Part shown: piece after piece, positions 27,610 to 39,854 of the stretch
Layout of the letters: every line of letters begins with the position of its first letter
Position numbering within the stretch: the first letter of the stretch is position 1
Assembly: GCF_005871165.1 (NCBI RefSeq)
Contig: NZ_SWKP01000007.1
Span: 124,001-188,000, forward strand
Direction: 5' to 3'
Length of the DNA: 64,000 nt
DNA from: Maricaulis alexandrii
Lineage (GTDB): Bacteria; Pseudomonadota; Alphaproteobacteria; Caulobacterales; Maricaulaceae
The notes under the pieces: generated by a model
Database searches by the model: none
Seen by the model: the letters and a program-made list of their open reading frames with translations, nothing else
What the model was told of the DNA's origin: nothing
Made by a program: the position numbers and the translations under genes

Positions 27610-29091
27610 ATGTCCTCATTTGATGTATCCCGCGCCGATGCTCACCGCACCCGCGGCCTTGTCGCTGCTGCCAGTCTGAGCCTGTCTGCCATCCTGCTGT
27701 TTGCCCTGATGACGGGCCATGAACCGCAAAGCGATGCCGCGACACTCGAACGCGAACCGGTGACGGAACCCATCCAGGTCTCCAACGACACGCAAACAAC
27801 GGAAGCCACGACCGTTGCAGAACGGCACAGGGCCACCGAACCGCCCGCCATGAGCCTGGCCTTTCCGTCCGATATCATTGCGTTGAACGACGCCGCCTTT
27901 CTGGACTGCACGCGCTGCGCGACCACGATCCAGGTCGAGCGCGAAGTCCCGCGGGGCGGGACGCTGGCCGGACTGCTCGACGATGCCGGCATTGACCGGG
28001 TCGAGGCCGCCCGCGCCATTTCCGCGCTGAACACTCTTTATGATCTGCGCTATCTGCGCGCAGGTCAGGACATCCGTCTTTATGTCGAAACGACGCCGGG
28101 TCTTGACGGCGAAGCCGCCGAGCTGCGCCTCAACGGCCTGTCCTTCCGCCCCGATGTGGAACGCTCCATCACGGTCGCCCGCACCTGGAACGACGAATAC
28201 CGGGCCCGGGAGACGATCGCCCAATTCGACCGGGAAATGGTCCGATCGACCGGGGAGATCACCACCTCGCTCTATGTCGATGCCCTCAATGCCGGGGCCA
28301 CCGACCGCGTGGTTGTCGAACTGGCCGGCGTGCTCGCCTATGCCATCGACTTCCAGCGCTCCATCCAGCCGGGCGACGGGTTCGACATCGTGTTCGAACG
28401 CTTTGTCGACGAAGAGGGCGACACCGCCCGCACGGGTGACATTCTCTATGCGCGCTATGAAGGCCGCGGCGAGCCCAAGGAATTCTTCCGTTATGAAACG
28501 CCGGACGGGATTGTAGGCTATTACAGTGGTGACGGGGCCAGCGCCCAGCGTCTGCTGATGCTGACGCCGATCAATGGCGCCCGCCTGTCCTCGCACTTCT
28601 CGCGCGCCCGGCGCCACCCGATCCTGGGCTATACCCGCCGCCATAACGGCACCGATTTCGCAGCTCCGCGCGGCACCCCGGTCTATGCGGCCGGCAATGG
28701 CGTCGTGGAACGGGCCAACCGTTATGGCAGTTTCGGCAATTATGTCCGGATCCGCCACGCCAACGGCTTTGAGACGGCCTATGCCCATTTGAACGGGTTT
28801 GCCCGCAATATCCGCGCTGGCACCCGCGTCACCCAGGGCCAGGTGATCGCCTATGTCGGCACGACCGGCCGCTCGACCGGGCCCCACCTGCACTATGAAG
28901 TCCACCACAATGGCACGCCGGTGAACCCGATGACGCTGGACCTGCCCACGGGTCGCCAGCTGAATGAAGACGAGATCCCGTTGTTCGAAGCGGAACGGGA
29001 CCGCATCCTGGCCATCCGCGATGCCGCTGCCAACGCAGCCGGGACATCGGACACGCCGCAAGTCGCCGAAAACGGCTCCGGCGCACAATAG
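27610..29091 (+). CDS. Membrane-anchored M23 (LytM-type) peptidoglycan endopeptidase
   Basis: The 493-residue product has an N-terminal membrane segment (~residues 17-37), a disordered stretch, a helical/OapA-like middle region, and a complete M23 domain. Zinc and catalytic motifs are HNGTDFAAPRGTPVYA (HxxxD) and TGPHLHYEVHHNG (HxH). It should cleave peptide cross-links in the periplasm during growth or division. The start is the ATG at 27610. The gene is alone on its strand, divergent from chpT. Confidence 0.9.
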   Translation: MSSFDVSRADAHRTRGLVAAASLSLSAILLFALMTGHEPQSDAATLEREPVTEPIQVSNDTQTTEATTVAERHRATEPPAMSLAFPSDIIALNDAAFLDCTRCATTIQVEREVPRGGTLAGLLDDAGIDRVEAARAISALNTLYDLRYLRAGQDIRLYVETTPGLDGEAAELRLNGLSFRPDVERSITVARTWNDEYRARETIAQFDREMVRSTGEITTSLYVDALNAGATDRVVVELAGVLAYAIDFQRSIQPGDGFDIVFERFVDEEGDTARTGDILYARYEGRGEPKEFFRYETPDGIVGYYSGDGASAQRLLMLTPINGARLSSHFSRARRHPILGYTRRHNGTDFAAPRGTPVYAAGNGVVERANRYGSFGNYVRIRHANGFETAYAHLNGFARNIRAGTRVTQGQVIAYVGTTGRSTGPHLHYEVHHNGTPVNPMTLDLPTGRQLNEDEIPLFEAERDRILAIRDAAANAAGTSDTPQVAENGSGAQ

Positions 29092-29129
29092 GCCCGAAAA
29101 CACTTCATTGAATGTTGAAATGAAGCCGC

Positions 29130-29164
29130 GTCCGGGTTAGAGGCAAGTCTCCTCTGACCCGGAC
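29130..29164 (+). other. 14-bp hairpin immediately upstream of arsC
   Basis: GTCCGGGTTAGAGG pairs with CCTCTGACCCGGAC (one T-G pair) around a seven-base loop. The 3' arm ends six bases before the ATG and there is no T-run. It could end the upstream transcript or mask arsC translation initiation. Confidence 0.7.
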
Positions 29165-29170
29165 GTTGTC

Positions 29171-29638
29171 ATGTTGAACATCCTCATCCTCTGCACCGGC
29201 AATTCCGCCCGCTCCATCCTGGGCGAAGTCCTGGTCACCGCCCTCGGCCAGGGCCGGTTGCAGGGCTTCTCCGCCGGCTCCCAGCCCAAGGGCCAACCGC
29301 ACCCGATGGCGCTGGAAACCCTGAAAGCCCATGGTCATTCCATCGACGGCGTGCGCTCGAAATCCTGGGATGAATTCGCCACCGGAGCCGCCCCGCGGAT
29401 CAACGCCGTGATCACCGTCTGCGACAGCGCCGCCGCCGAAGTCTGCCCGGTCTGGCCCGGCGCTCCGGTCAAGGCCCATTGGGGCCTGCCCGACCCGGCC
29501 CATATCGAGGATGACGCCGAATGCCGGGCTGCGTTCGAGGCGACGTATGAGGCGCTTGCGGAGCGGATTGGAAGGCTATTGGAGGCGTTGGAGGGAGATG
29601 ATGAGGCGGCTTTGAAGCAGGCTCTCCTCGCAGTCTGA
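29171..29638 (+). CDS. arsC: Arsenate reductase ArsC (low-molecular-weight phosphatase fold)
   Basis: The 155-residue product has the LMW-PTPase P-loop CTGNSARS at residues 9-16 and a VCDSAAAEVCPVWPG block with two Cys. This pattern is typical of thioredoxin-coupled arsenate reductases. It would reduce arsenate to arsenite in the cytoplasm. No arsR or efflux gene is adjacent, so the physiological role is open. The last ~25 codons have a different composition from the rest. A large hairpin covers the region where a ribosome-binding site should be. Confidence 0.85.
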   Translation: MLNILILCTGNSARSILGEVLVTALGQGRLQGFSAGSQPKGQPHPMALETLKAHGHSIDGVRSKSWDEFATGAAPRINAVITVCDSAAAEVCPVWPGAPVKAHWGLPDPAHIEDDAECRAAFEATYEALAERIGRLLEALEGDDEAALKQALLAV

Positions 29639-29647
29639 CATCCAATC

Positions 29648-29815
29648 TTGTCATCCCTGACGGATGGCCTGCGAAAGCAGGCCGCAGATCAGGGACCCAT
29701 TTGAGCGGCAAGCCCTACGCTCCTGCCCTGCATCCCCACCCAGCGAACCCGGACGGCCCATGGGTCCCGGACTTCCGCCCGGCTCGAGGCCGGGCCTCCA
29801 TCCGGGATGACAAAT
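29648..29815. repeat. Inverted pair of REP-like palindromic units
   Basis: Unit 1 (29648-29700) runs TTGTCATCCC...GGGACCCAT around the stem GGCCTGC/GCAGGCC. Unit 2 (29759-29815) is the same element inverted, with stem GCCCGGC/GCCGGGC. The gap 29639-30020 holds nothing else I can support. Open frames here are repeat artefacts. Confidence 0.85.
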
Positions 29816-30020
29816 GTGACGTGGTCACGTCCCGATTGACCCGCACGCGCCCAGGCGCTAAACGCCACGCACGGTTCAGGAGATACCGGCCGCCCGCAGG
29901 CGCAAGCCATGGTGAAATCTCTTTCAAGACTGATCTTTGCCACAGCGATTATCGTGCGGCGAGATGGCAAGGCGGGCCCCATCGAGAAGACCGCATGCTG
30001 ATTGCATGAGGCTGAAGACC

Positions 30021-30455
30021 ATGTCGAATACCCCCCTACCCCCGCTTGCGGCCCTGAAGGCCCAGGCCAAACGCTTGCGCAAATCCCTCGAAGCCGAGGG
30101 CAATTTCTTGACGCATTCCGAAACGCTGGAACTCGTCGCCAGCCAATACGGCTATCGCGACTGGAACACGCTGCACGCGGCAGCCGGCAATCGTCCGGCC
30201 GAGCCCTTGTTCGTGGGCGCCAAAGTGTCCGGCACCTATCTGGGCCAGACCTTCACGGGCGAGGTCAAATCCCTCTCCCGGCTCAATGATGGCGCCCGCT
30301 ACCGGCTCACGCTCGATCTCGACGAGGCTGTCGATGTGGTGACGTTCGAGAGTTTCTCGGCCTTCCGGAAACGGATCAATGGCACCATCAACCGCGATGG
30401 CCGCTCCGCGTCGAAGACCTCGAACGGACGGCCGCATCTGGAGCTGGCGCTCTAG
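30021..30455 (+). CDS. Glyoxalase-superfamily-associated small protein
   Basis: From the ATG at 30021 the product is 144 residues. The N-terminal ~55 residues (LKAQAKRLRKSLEAEGNFLT, then GYRDWNTLHAAAG) match a short helical domain found in proteins annotated as glyoxalase superfamily. The rest is a small beta-rich domain. No metal-binding site is visible, so catalysis is doubtful. It is convergent with clpB across a shared terminator. Confidence 0.75.
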   Translation: MSNTPLPPLAALKAQAKRLRKSLEAEGNFLTHSETLELVASQYGYRDWNTLHAAAGNRPAEPLFVGAKVSGTYLGQTFTGEVKSLSRLNDGARYRLTLDLDEAVDVVTFESFSAFRKRINGTINRDGRSASKTSNGRPHLELAL

Positions 30456-30463
30456 CGGACATG

Positions 30464-30492
30464 AAAAGGGGCGGACCTTGAAGGTCCGCCCC
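30464..30492 (-). terminator. Intrinsic terminator of clpB
   Basis: A 10-bp perfect stem (GGGGCGGACC / GGTCCGCCCC) with a TTGAA loop is followed on the minus strand by TTTT. It starts just after the clpB stop. Confidence 0.88.
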
Positions 30493-30498
30493 GTCTCA

Positions 30499-33111
<2,613 letters not shown>

Positions 33112-33266
33112 GTCGATCTCCCGATTGTGGCGAGATAACGTGCCGGAAACCGCCTTCATCAAGCACGGCCAGCACGGCGTCTGACAGGCATGTAGGTGTG
33201 GCCTGCATGTCACACAAGTGGGCCAGCCGCGACATTCTGACCTGAGTTCGAGATTTATCCATACCC

Positions 33267-34025
33267 ATGCCCCAGCTTACCGCCATTCACCGCTTCCCCG
33301 TCAAAGGCCTTGGCCCCGATCGCCTCGACTTCATTGAGGTTTCTGCCGGTCAGACCCTGCCGCATGACCGGGCCTGGGCGATCGAGAACGGACCTTCGCC
33401 CTTCGACCCGCAAGCCCCGGGCCATGTGAAGAAAAAGCACTTCCTGATGCTGGCCGGACAGGCGGAACTGGCGCGCGTGGCCTGCGCATTCGATGCGCAT
33501 TCCTGTGAATTTCGCTGCAACTTCCCGGAAGGCAAGGCGATTTCCGTCACGCTGGACCGACCGGAGACGCACGCCCCGCTCTTCGCCCATCTGGAAGACC
33601 TGCTCGGCGAGCAGGTCCGCGGCCCGCTGCGGATGGTCCATGCCCCCGGCCAGGCCATGACGGACATTCCGCAAAAACAGATATCCCTCATCAATCTCGC
33701 CTCGGTGCGGGACCTGGAAGCAAAGACCGGCCACGCCATCGATCCGCTGCGCTTTCGCGGCAACCTCCTGATCGACGGCCTGCCGGCCTGGTCCGAAATT
33801 GCTTGGGTCGGACAGACGATCCGCGTCGGCGAGATCCGGATGCGGGCCGAAAGCCGGATCGGGCGGTGCGCCGCAACCAGCGTTAATCTGGACACCGGAG
33901 AACGCGACATCGATCTGCCCAAGGCATTGTTCGAGCATTACGGTCACACGCAGTGCGGTGTCTATCTGACCGTGCTGGACGCGGGTGAATTGCGCTGCGG
34001 CGACCCGGTTTCGCTTGACGCATGA
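33267..34025 (+). CDS. MOSC-domain protein
   Basis: The 252-residue product has an N-terminal MOSC beta-barrel ([20 protein letters not shown]; [12 protein letters not shown]) and a C-terminal MOSC domain with [16 protein letters not shown] and [16 protein letters not shown]. The conserved Cys sits in the RCAATSVN loop, where it usually binds molybdenum cofactor sulfur. Related proteins (YcbX, mARC) reduce N-hydroxylated compounds. The partner and substrate here are unknown. Confidence 0.9.
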   Translation: MPQLTAIHRFPVKGLGPDRLDFIEVSAGQTLPHDRAWAIENGPSPFDPQAPGHVKKKHFLMLAGQAELARVACAFDAHSCEFRCNFPEGKAISVTLDRPETHAPLFAHLEDLLGEQVRGPLRMVHAPGQAMTDIPQKQISLINLASVRDLEAKTGHAIDPLRFRGNLLIDGLPAWSEIAWVGQTIRVGEIRMRAESRIGRCAATSVNLDTGERDIDLPKALFEHYGHTQCGVYLTVLDAGELRCGDPVSLDA

Positions 34026-34216
34026 GCGTTCCGGACCTAACCCGAACGCATGGGCTCCAGGGTGCCCGCCTCTCGCAGACATCTGTCCGGTGAAACCCGA
34101 AATTCCCGAATTGAAGAATTTCTGCACGGGCCACGGCAATGCGAGCCCCGTTTTCCGGTCCGTCGTGCAGATCGAACCGCCACCGGCCCCGCCGGTGCGA
34201 AATGTGGACGACTGAC

Positions 34217-35599
34217 ATGACACAGACCGACGGCCGGATGGCCGACTATACCCATGCGCCCATTGTGCCGCTTTTCTTCAAGACCGCCCTGCCCATCGTC
34301 TTCCTGATGAGTGTGAACGGGCTTTTCACTGTGGTGGACGCCATCTTCCTGGGCCTGTTCGTGGGCCCCGAAGCACTCGCCGGCGTGACGTTGATGTTCC
34401 CGCTGGTGATGATGTGTGTGGCCCTGGCCACCCTCGTTGCCAACGGGATGGCCAGCGTTCTGGCCCGTCAGCTGGGAGCAGGCGACCTGGCCGGGGCCCG
34501 CAAAAGCTTTGCGGGCGCCCACGGGCTGAGCGTACTGACCTGCCTGATCCTGGTCGCCCTCTTCCTGGCCGGGGGGCGTCCCCTCGTCGCACTGGCCGCC
34601 GACGGGTCCGAGGTACTGGCCCGCTACGGTTATCTGTATCTGATGATCACGGTGTTCACCGCGCCACTGGCCTTTGCCATCAGCCTGCAGACCACAGCGC
34701 TTCGGGTGGAGGGCTGGATCGGCTTCATGGCCGCGATGGGCGTGCTGGTCACCCTGGCCAACATGGCGCTCAACTATGTCCTGATCGGGCTTCTGGGCTG
34801 GGGCGTGGCCGGCTCCGCCATTGGCAGCGCCATTGCCCAGGCCATTGGTCTGGTTGTCATTCTGGGGCATCGCGCCCGCGGCCGGACCGATCTGCCCGCC
34901 TTCGCCCTGCCCTGGTCGGCCTGGCGGACAGGCTGGCCGTCCTTTCTCGCCCTGGGCGCACCGCAAAGCCTGTCCTTTCTGGGTTTGTCGCTGGGATCGG
35001 GCACGATCATCATCATGATCCAGACCACGGCAGGCGAGAATTACGACGTGGTCATTGCAGCCTACGGAATAGCCACGCGCCTGCTCTCCTTCAGCTTTCT
35101 GGGCATGATGGGAATGGCCCAGGCGCTTCAGGCCATTATCGGAAATAATTTCGGGGCCGGCCGTTATGACCGCGTTGCCGCCGCCCTGCGGCTGGGCGTC
35201 ATCTGCGGTCTGGTCTATGCCGCAGGTGCCGAGCTGCTCTTCCATTACGGCGCCGCGATCCTGGCCGGACTGTTTGTCGATGATCCGGCCGTGATTGGCG
35301 AAGTGGCGCGCATCCTGCCCGTCATCGTGGCGGCCTATTTCCTGGCCGGTCCCGCAGTGATGATCTCGACGCATTTCCAGGCCATCGGTGATGCCCCGCG
35401 GGCCGCCATTCTCAGCCTGTCCCGGACCTATCTCTTCGCCATTCCCCTGACCTTCACCTTGCCCCTGATATTGGGCGAGTGGGGCGTGTGGTGGGCGGGT
35501 CCGACCGCCGAGATCCTGCTGGCCGGACTGGTTTTGCTGGTGCTGGCACAGACGGCCCGGCGCCGCGGCTACCGCTACGGACTGATCCCGGCCGGCTAG
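34217..35599 (+). CDS. MATE-family multidrug efflux transporter
   Basis: The chosen ATG at 34217 gives 460 residues with ~12 membrane segments in two homologous halves. The early segment FKTALPIVFLMSVNGLFTVV is the usual MATE entry. It should export organic cations or toxins using a Na+ or H+ gradient. The 191 bp upstream of the start has no other recognisable feature. A strong terminator follows. Confidence 0.9.
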   Translation: MTQTDGRMADYTHAPIVPLFFKTALPIVFLMSVNGLFTVVDAIFLGLFVGPEALAGVTLMFPLVMMCVALATLVANGMASVLARQLGAGDLAGARKSFAGAHGLSVLTCLILVALFLAGGRPLVALAADGSEVLARYGYLYLMITVFTAPLAFAISLQTTALRVEGWIGFMAAMGVLVTLANMALNYVLIGLLGWGVAGSAIGSAIAQAIGLVVILGHRARGRTDLPAFALPWSAWRTGWPSFLALGAPQSLSFLGLSLGSGTIIIMIQTTAGENYDVVIAAYGIATRLLSFSFLGMMGMAQALQAIIGNNFGAGRYDRVAAALRLGVICGLVYAAGAELLFHYGAAILAGLFVDDPAVIGEVARILPVIVAAYFLAGPAVMISTHFQAIGDAPRAAILSLSRTYLFAIPLTFTLPLILGEWGVWWAGPTAEILLAGLVLLVLAQTARRRGYRYGLIPAG

Positions 35600-35603
35600 A
35601 CAC

Positions 35604-35643
35604 AAAAAAGGGACGGCGGGCTGAGCCGGCCGTCCCTGTTTTT
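35604..35643. terminator. Bidirectional terminator between the MATE and DUF4167 genes
   Basis: A 14-bp stem with one mismatch (AGGGACGGCGGGCT / AGCCGGCCGTCCCT), preceded by six A and followed by GTTTTT, so it functions on both strands. Confidence 0.88.
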
Positions 35644-35663
35644 GCCCATCCGGAGCGAAACGG

Positions 35664-36335
35664 TCAGGCCGCTTCGCTGTCGGAGTCGGACTTGCTGTCG
35701 CCGTCCTCGGAGGAACCGGCATTCTCCAGCGCGGCCTCGGCCGCAGCCTTGTCGGCGGCAATCTCCGCCTTGGTGCGGCGCGGACGGCGGGTCCGGCGGC
35801 GCGGCGCGTCCTCGTCGGAGCCCTCGGAGGCGCTCTCGGACGCATTGTCAGAGCTGGGCGCATCGCCCTCCGGCGTCACCACGCCGAGCGGATCTTCCTT
35901 GTCGGCATCCTGATTGCGCGGCTGGCGGCTTCGACCCCGGCCACGCTCGCCCCGGTCACCGCGGTCACCGCGGTCACCGCGATCATTGCGGTCCCGGCCA
36001 CGACGGCCATTGCCCTGATTGTCACCGGAATTGTCTTCAGACGTCGTATCGCCGTCTTCATTCTCGCCGTTGGAATCAGCGTTTTCGCCATCATCCTGGT
36101 TCGGATCACGCTTGGGCTGATTGGCCTGGACGATCCGGTAATAGTGCTCGGCGTGCTGGTAGAGATTCTCTGCCCGCACCCGGTCACCGGCCGACGACGC
36201 ATCGCGCGCCAGCTGCAGGTATTTGTCGTAAATCTGGGAGGCATTGCCCCGGATTTTCACTTCCGGACCATTGCTCTCATAGCTGCGATTAGCCGAATTC
36301 CCGGACTTACGCCCTCGACCGCGTTGACGCTTCAT
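35664..36335 (-). CDS. DUF4167 domain protein with disordered RGD/RGR-rich tail
   Basis: The first ~70 residues are the DUF4167 domain (NGPEVKIRGNASQIYDKYLQ and RVRAENLYQHAEHYYRIVQA), a conserved alphaproteobacterial helical module. The remaining ~150 residues are disordered: acidic, then Arg/Gly-rich with three GDR repeats encoded by a 9-bp tandem repeat, then Ser/Asp/Glu-rich. RNA binding is plausible from the RG-rich tail. Function is not established. In many alphaproteobacteria it sits next to prfA-prmC, as here. Confidence 0.88.
   Translation of the reverse strand: MKRQRGRGRKSGNSANRSYESNGPEVKIRGNASQIYDKYLQLARDASSAGDRVRAENLYQHAEHYYRIVQANQPKRDPNQDDGENADSNGENEDGDTTSEDNSGDNQGNGRRGRDRNDRGDRGDRGDRGERGRGRSRQPRNQDADKEDPLGVVTPEGDAPSSDNASESASEGSDEDAPRRRTRRPRRTKAEIAADKAAAEAALENAGSSEDGDSKSDSDSEAA
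35953..35979. repeat. Three tandem 9-bp repeats (CGGTCACCG)
   Basis: Three identical copies inside the DUF4167 gene encode the Gly-Asp-Arg repeat of its disordered tail. Copy number could vary by slippage. Confidence 0.8.
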
Positions 36336-36548
36336 ATCGCTATCCCTGTTTAAGCGATGCCTTGCTCAAAGCCATAGCCTTGCTGTGCATTGGCAGGTGC
36401 TAGCCTGTGCGCCTTGTACTTACGGGGATCATCAAATTGGCCGGATACGGACAGGTGGATTATCCGGCTGCGCGAGACCCCCGTGCTGGCGCGAACCACC
36501 TGTCTTGATGGGGACCCTAGACTCCCGCGCCGCGCATTCCAAGCCCTT

Positions 36549-37499
36549 TTAACTGTTGTATCCAATGACTACCCGGTCCTGCCCGGCCAGGTCGGCCATG
36601 ACGCTCACCCCGTCCAGCCCTGTCTCACGCGCCAGGGCGGAAACCGCCTCGCCCTGGTCATAGCCGATTTCGCAGGCGAACAGCCCGCCCGGCCGCAAGA
36701 GGCGCATCAGGTCGGCGAGGATTTCGCGGTAGGCATCCAGCCCGCCCGCCCCGCCATCCAGCGCCAGGGCCGGTTCGAAATCGCGCACTTCCGGATCCAG
36801 GGTCTTCATGACTTCCGAGACGATATAGGGCGGGTTGGAGACCACGATATCAAAGCCCTGATCGGCCAGACCGCCGCCCCAGCGCCCTTCGGCAAATTGC
36901 GCCCGTCCGGTCAGGCCGCAGGCCTCGCCATTGCGGCGGGCCACGTCGAGCGCCGCCGGGGACAGGTCCACGCCGACCCCGCGCCAGTCCGGCCGCTCGC
37001 TCAGCAGCGCCAGCAGGATGGCGCCGGAACCGGTGCCCAGATCCAGCACGTCCAGCGCCCCGTCCGGCCGTGCCTTCAGGACGGCTTCAACCAGGGTTTC
37101 CGTATCGGCCCGCGGCGTCAGGACATCGCCGGTCACCTGAAGATCCAGCGTCCAGAAGGGCTGACTGCCCAGGACCTGGCTCAGGGGTTTGCGCGTCAGG
37201 CGCGCCCAGGCGAGATCGGCCAGATGGGCGATGCGCTGCCAGGACACCAGGGCCGGATTGGCCAGGGCCTGGCCCAGCGTCGCCGGCGCCAGGACATGGG
37301 TCAGGAGATGCCGGGTCTCGATCTCGGCTTCCTCAATGCCCGCCGCGCGCAGGCGCTGGACGAGATCGGTCCGGATCGCCGGCAGGTCGAGGCCGAGCCA
37401 GGCTTCACGCAGGGGCTTGCTCTCGGCATGGTCGAATTCCGCCCGGGCATCCCCGACCAGCTTGTCGAAAGGCCCCGTGCTGTCTGACGGCCCGGTCAC
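36549..37499 (-). CDS. prmC: Release factor glutamine methyltransferase PrmC
   Basis: PrmC methylates the GGQ glutamine of release factors. The 316-residue product has a helical N-domain and a Rossmann methyltransferase with VLDLGTGSGAILLALL and the diagnostic NPPY in FDIVVSNPPYI. It starts with GTG six bases after prfA, its substrate gene. A 213 bp gap to DUF4167 holds no other gene. Confidence 0.95.
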   Translation of the reverse strand: MTGPSDSTGPFDKLVGDARAEFDHAESKPLREAWLGLDLPAIRTDLVQRLRAAGIEEAEIETRHLLTHVLAPATLGQALANPALVSWQRIAHLADLAWARLTRKPLSQVLGSQPFWTLDLQVTGDVLTPRADTETLVEAVLKARPDGALDVLDLGTGSGAILLALLSERPDWRGVGVDLSPAALDVARRNGEACGLTGRAQFAEGRWGGGLADQGFDIVVSNPPYIVSEVMKTLDPEVRDFEPALALDGGAGGLDAYREILADLMRLLRPGGLFACEIGYDQGEAVSALARETGLDGVSVMADLAGQDRVVIGYNS

Positions 37500-37505
37500 G
37501 ATGGA

Positions 37506-38576
37506 TCACGCGTCTTCCAGCGCCGCCAGGCGGGCCGCCTGGTCTTCCGCGATCAGGGCCTGGATCACCTCGTCCAGCTCATCCCCGGCCACGATCTTGT
37601 CGAGATTGTAGAGGGTGAGATTGATGCGGTGATCGGAGACCCGGCCCTGCGGGTAATTATAGGTGCGGATGCGCTCGGACCGGTCGCCGGAGCCGATCTG
37701 GCCCTTGCGCTCGGCGGCGCGTTCGGCGGCCTCGGCCTCACGCTTCATGTCATAGAGCTTGGCCTTGAGGAGTTCCTGGGCGCGGGCGCGGTTCTGGTGC
37801 TGGGACTTTTCCGCACACACCACCATGATCCCGGTCGGCAGGTGCGTCATGCGCACGGCCGATTCCGTCTTGTTGACGTGCTGGCCACCGGCCCCGGAGG
37901 CGCGCATCGTGTCCACCCGGACCTCGCCCATGTCGAGATCGAAATCGACCTCTTCCGGCTGCGGCATGATCGCGACCGTGGCAGCAGAGGTATGGATGCG
38001 GCCTTGGCTTTCCGTCGCCGGAACGCGCTGCACCCGGTGCACGCCGCTTTCAAACTTCAAACGGCCGAACACGCCATTGCCCGACACGGCGGCGATGACT
38101 TCCTTGTATCCGCCATGCTCCCCCTCGGAGGCGGAGACCAGTTCCCAGCTCCAGCCCTGCAGCTGGGCATAGCGCTGATACATGCCATAGAGATCGCCCG
38201 CGAACAGGGCGGCCTCGTCCCCGCCGGTTCCGGCGCGGATCTCGACCAGGGCGTTGGCGCTGTCATCCTTGTCCTTGGGCAGGAGAAGGAGCGACATTTC
38301 GTGCTCGAGGTCCGGCAGGCGTTCCTTGAGCGCGTAATATTCCTCGCGCGCCATGTCCGCCATTTCGGCGTCACCGCCCTCCATCATCTCGGCGAGATCC
38401 TCCAGCTCCTGGCGCGCGGCTTTCAGCTCATTGGCCTTTTCGGCCACGGGCTTCAGCTCCGCGTGTTCCTTGGAGAGTTTGACGATTTCATCGGGATCGC
38501 CAGCGGCGCCCAGGCGGGCTTCCACCTGTTCGAACCGGTCGATGACCTGGGAGAGTCGGGCTTCGGGTGCGTGCAT
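37506..38576 (-). CDS. prfA: Peptide chain release factor 1 (RF1)
   Basis: RF1 terminates translation at UAA and UAG. The 356-residue product has the catalytic GGQ in [17 protein letters not shown] and upstream recognition-domain sequence. Length is standard. It is coupled with prmC, the methylase of its GGQ. Confidence 0.97.
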   Translation of the reverse strand: MHAPEARLSQVIDRFEQVEARLGAAGDPDEIVKLSKEHAELKPVAEKANELKAARQELEDLAEMMEGGDAEMADMAREEYYALKERLPDLEHEMSLLLLPKDKDDSANALVEIRAGTGGDEAALFAGDLYGMYQRYAQLQGWSWELVSASEGEHGGYKEVIAAVSGNGVFGRLKFESGVHRVQRVPATESQGRIHTSAATVAIMPQPEEVDFDLDMGEVRVDTMRASGAGGQHVNKTESAVRMTHLPTGIMVVCAEKSQHQNRARAQELLKAKLYDMKREAEAAERAAERKGQIGSGDRSERIRTYNYPQGRVSDHRINLTLYNLDKIVAGDELDEVIQALIAEDQAARLAALEDA

Positions 38577-38624
38577 GGGCTTCGGTTAGCACCAAGCGGG
38601 AGCGAAGAAAATCCTGACGGGCTG

Positions 38625-39041
38625 TTACAGCAGCGCCAGACCGTTGCGCACGGCCATCACGATCAGCACGACCGAGCCCAACATGAAGACCAGAAAGCGC
38701 ACCGGCACGAAGTTCCACAAGGCCTGGATCAGGGAGTGGGCAATCCGCAGGCCGACATAGGCCCAGGCCAGCATCACCATCAGCCCGTCGCCGACACCCA
38801 CGAGATGGGAATAGACGCACAGCGCATAGAAGATCACCGGCTGTTCGTGCAGGTGATTGTAATTGTCCGCGATCCGCTTGACCTCGATGGGCAGCCCGTC
38901 GAGCTCGCCCTTCTGCTGGATCTTGGTCGCATCAATGCCCGCCTTCTGCATCGCCGGCAGGCGCGTGGCATACATCCACAGCCACATCACCAGCGTCCAG
39001 CCGACCATCGCCAGAACCGGCGTCATCACGGATTGAAACAT
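38625..39041 (-). CDS. MAPEG-family membrane protein
   Basis: From the ATG at 39041, preceded by GGGGAG, the product has 138 residues and four membrane segments. The MAPEG pattern is visible in HLHEQPVIFYALCVYSHLVG and ALWNFVPVRFLVFMLGSVVL. Relatives include glutathione transferases and leukotriene-type enzymes of the membrane. Bacterial versions of this size have no fixed role. A second MAPEG gene lies at 42997. Confidence 0.85.
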   Translation of the reverse strand: MFQSVMTPVLAMVGWTLVMWLWMYATRLPAMQKAGIDATKIQQKGELDGLPIEVKRIADNYNHLHEQPVIFYALCVYSHLVGVGDGLMVMLAWAYVGLRIAHSLIQALWNFVPVRFLVFMLGSVVLIVMAVRNGLALL

Positions 39042-39117
39042 CTTGATCTCCCCTTTTGGCGGGAGATTAGAGGGGTTTGACGAAGAGAGGAATGGCTCAT
39101 GGCGCGGGGCGTCTGTC

Positions 39118-39245
39118 TTCCCCATGGAATGGGGAAGTGGGCCGGTGCGCAGCGCCGGGTCGAAGGGGCAGCGCGAAGCGCCGAATGACCGGCTCCGCCG
39201 GCCCCTCCGTCCCTGCGGGACACCTCCCCATGCAATGGGGAGAAA
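39118..39245. repeat. Dispersed ~130-bp repeat with palindromic ends, copy 1
   Basis: It begins CTTCCCCATGGAATGGGGAAG and ends CACCTCCCCATGCAATGGGG; the middle has GTCGAAGGGGC and CCGTCCCTGCGGGACA. Copy 2 is at 59566-59700. The stretch 39042-39854 has no supported gene and is made of repeats. Confidence 0.85.
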
Positions 39246-39292
39246 AAGGGAAACACCCCTCCTCGCCGACAAGGCCCTAGAACAGGACAAGC

Positions 39293-39440
39293 TTGTCATC
39301 CCGGCCACCCGCTTTCGCGGGCGCAGGCTTTCGCCCCGCGAAAGCGGGGCATAGAGCCGGGACCTATCGTGCCACTGGGCGAAAATGGGTCCCTGATCTG
39401 CGCCCGGCTCAAGGCCGGGCATCCGTCAGGGATGACAAGG
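39293..39440. repeat. Second inverted pair of REP-like units
   Basis: Unit 3 (39293-39366) begins TTGTCATCCCGG and carries two stems. Unit 4 (39385-39440), inverted, matches the unit at 29648 in its flanks (TTGTCATCCCTGACGGATG and CGCAGATCAGGGACCCAT), but its central stem is CCCGGC/GCCGGG instead of GCCTGC/GCAGGC. Confidence 0.85.
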
Positions 39441-39454
39441 AGAATCAGATGAGC

Positions 39455-39720
39455 AGCCTCCTTCCCCTTGATGGGGAAGGTGCCCGGCGCATGCCGGGCG
39501 GAAGGGGTGAAAGCGCAAAGCGCTTCCTCACTCTTTGAGAGTTCCCACTCCACCGCGCATCAAGGGCGAGGAGAAGAAATCCTTCTCCCCGGGGTGAAGG
39601 TGCCCCGAAGGGGCGGATGAGGGGGGACGGCGAGGTCTTCGCGATTGCCGGCGAGCACCGGGATTTCCCCCTCTCCCGGCGCTTACGCGCCACCCTCTCC
39701 CCGAGGGAGAGGGAGTGGAC
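39455..39720. repeat. Cluster of further short palindromic repeats
   Basis: Several imperfect palindromes follow one another: CTTCCCCTTGATGGGGAAG (39467-39485), CCGGCGCATGCCGG, CTTCTCCCCGGGGTGAAG, GGTGCCCCGAAGGGGC and CCCTCTCC...GGGAGAGGG near 39669-39715. They resemble the ends of the 130-bp repeat. No coding sequence is supported. Confidence 0.65.
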
Positions 39721-39854
39721 GCTGGCCCCAGCCCACGCGAACGCACCCCCAAACGCCCCAATTCCGCCTTCCTGCATCCGAAATGACACCAAACTCTGCC
39801 CCTAGCCTCTTGAAGCTGGGCCGTCAGCGTGCGTAAGTGGGAGATAATTCGAGC

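Noticed and set aside
29701-30009. 102-codon frame between arsC and the next gene
   Set aside because: It translates the REP unit; typical repeat-derived false gene.
35953-35979. Short tandem repeat considered as a CRISPR
   Set aside because: Nine-base units with no spacers, inside a coding region encoding GDR repeats.
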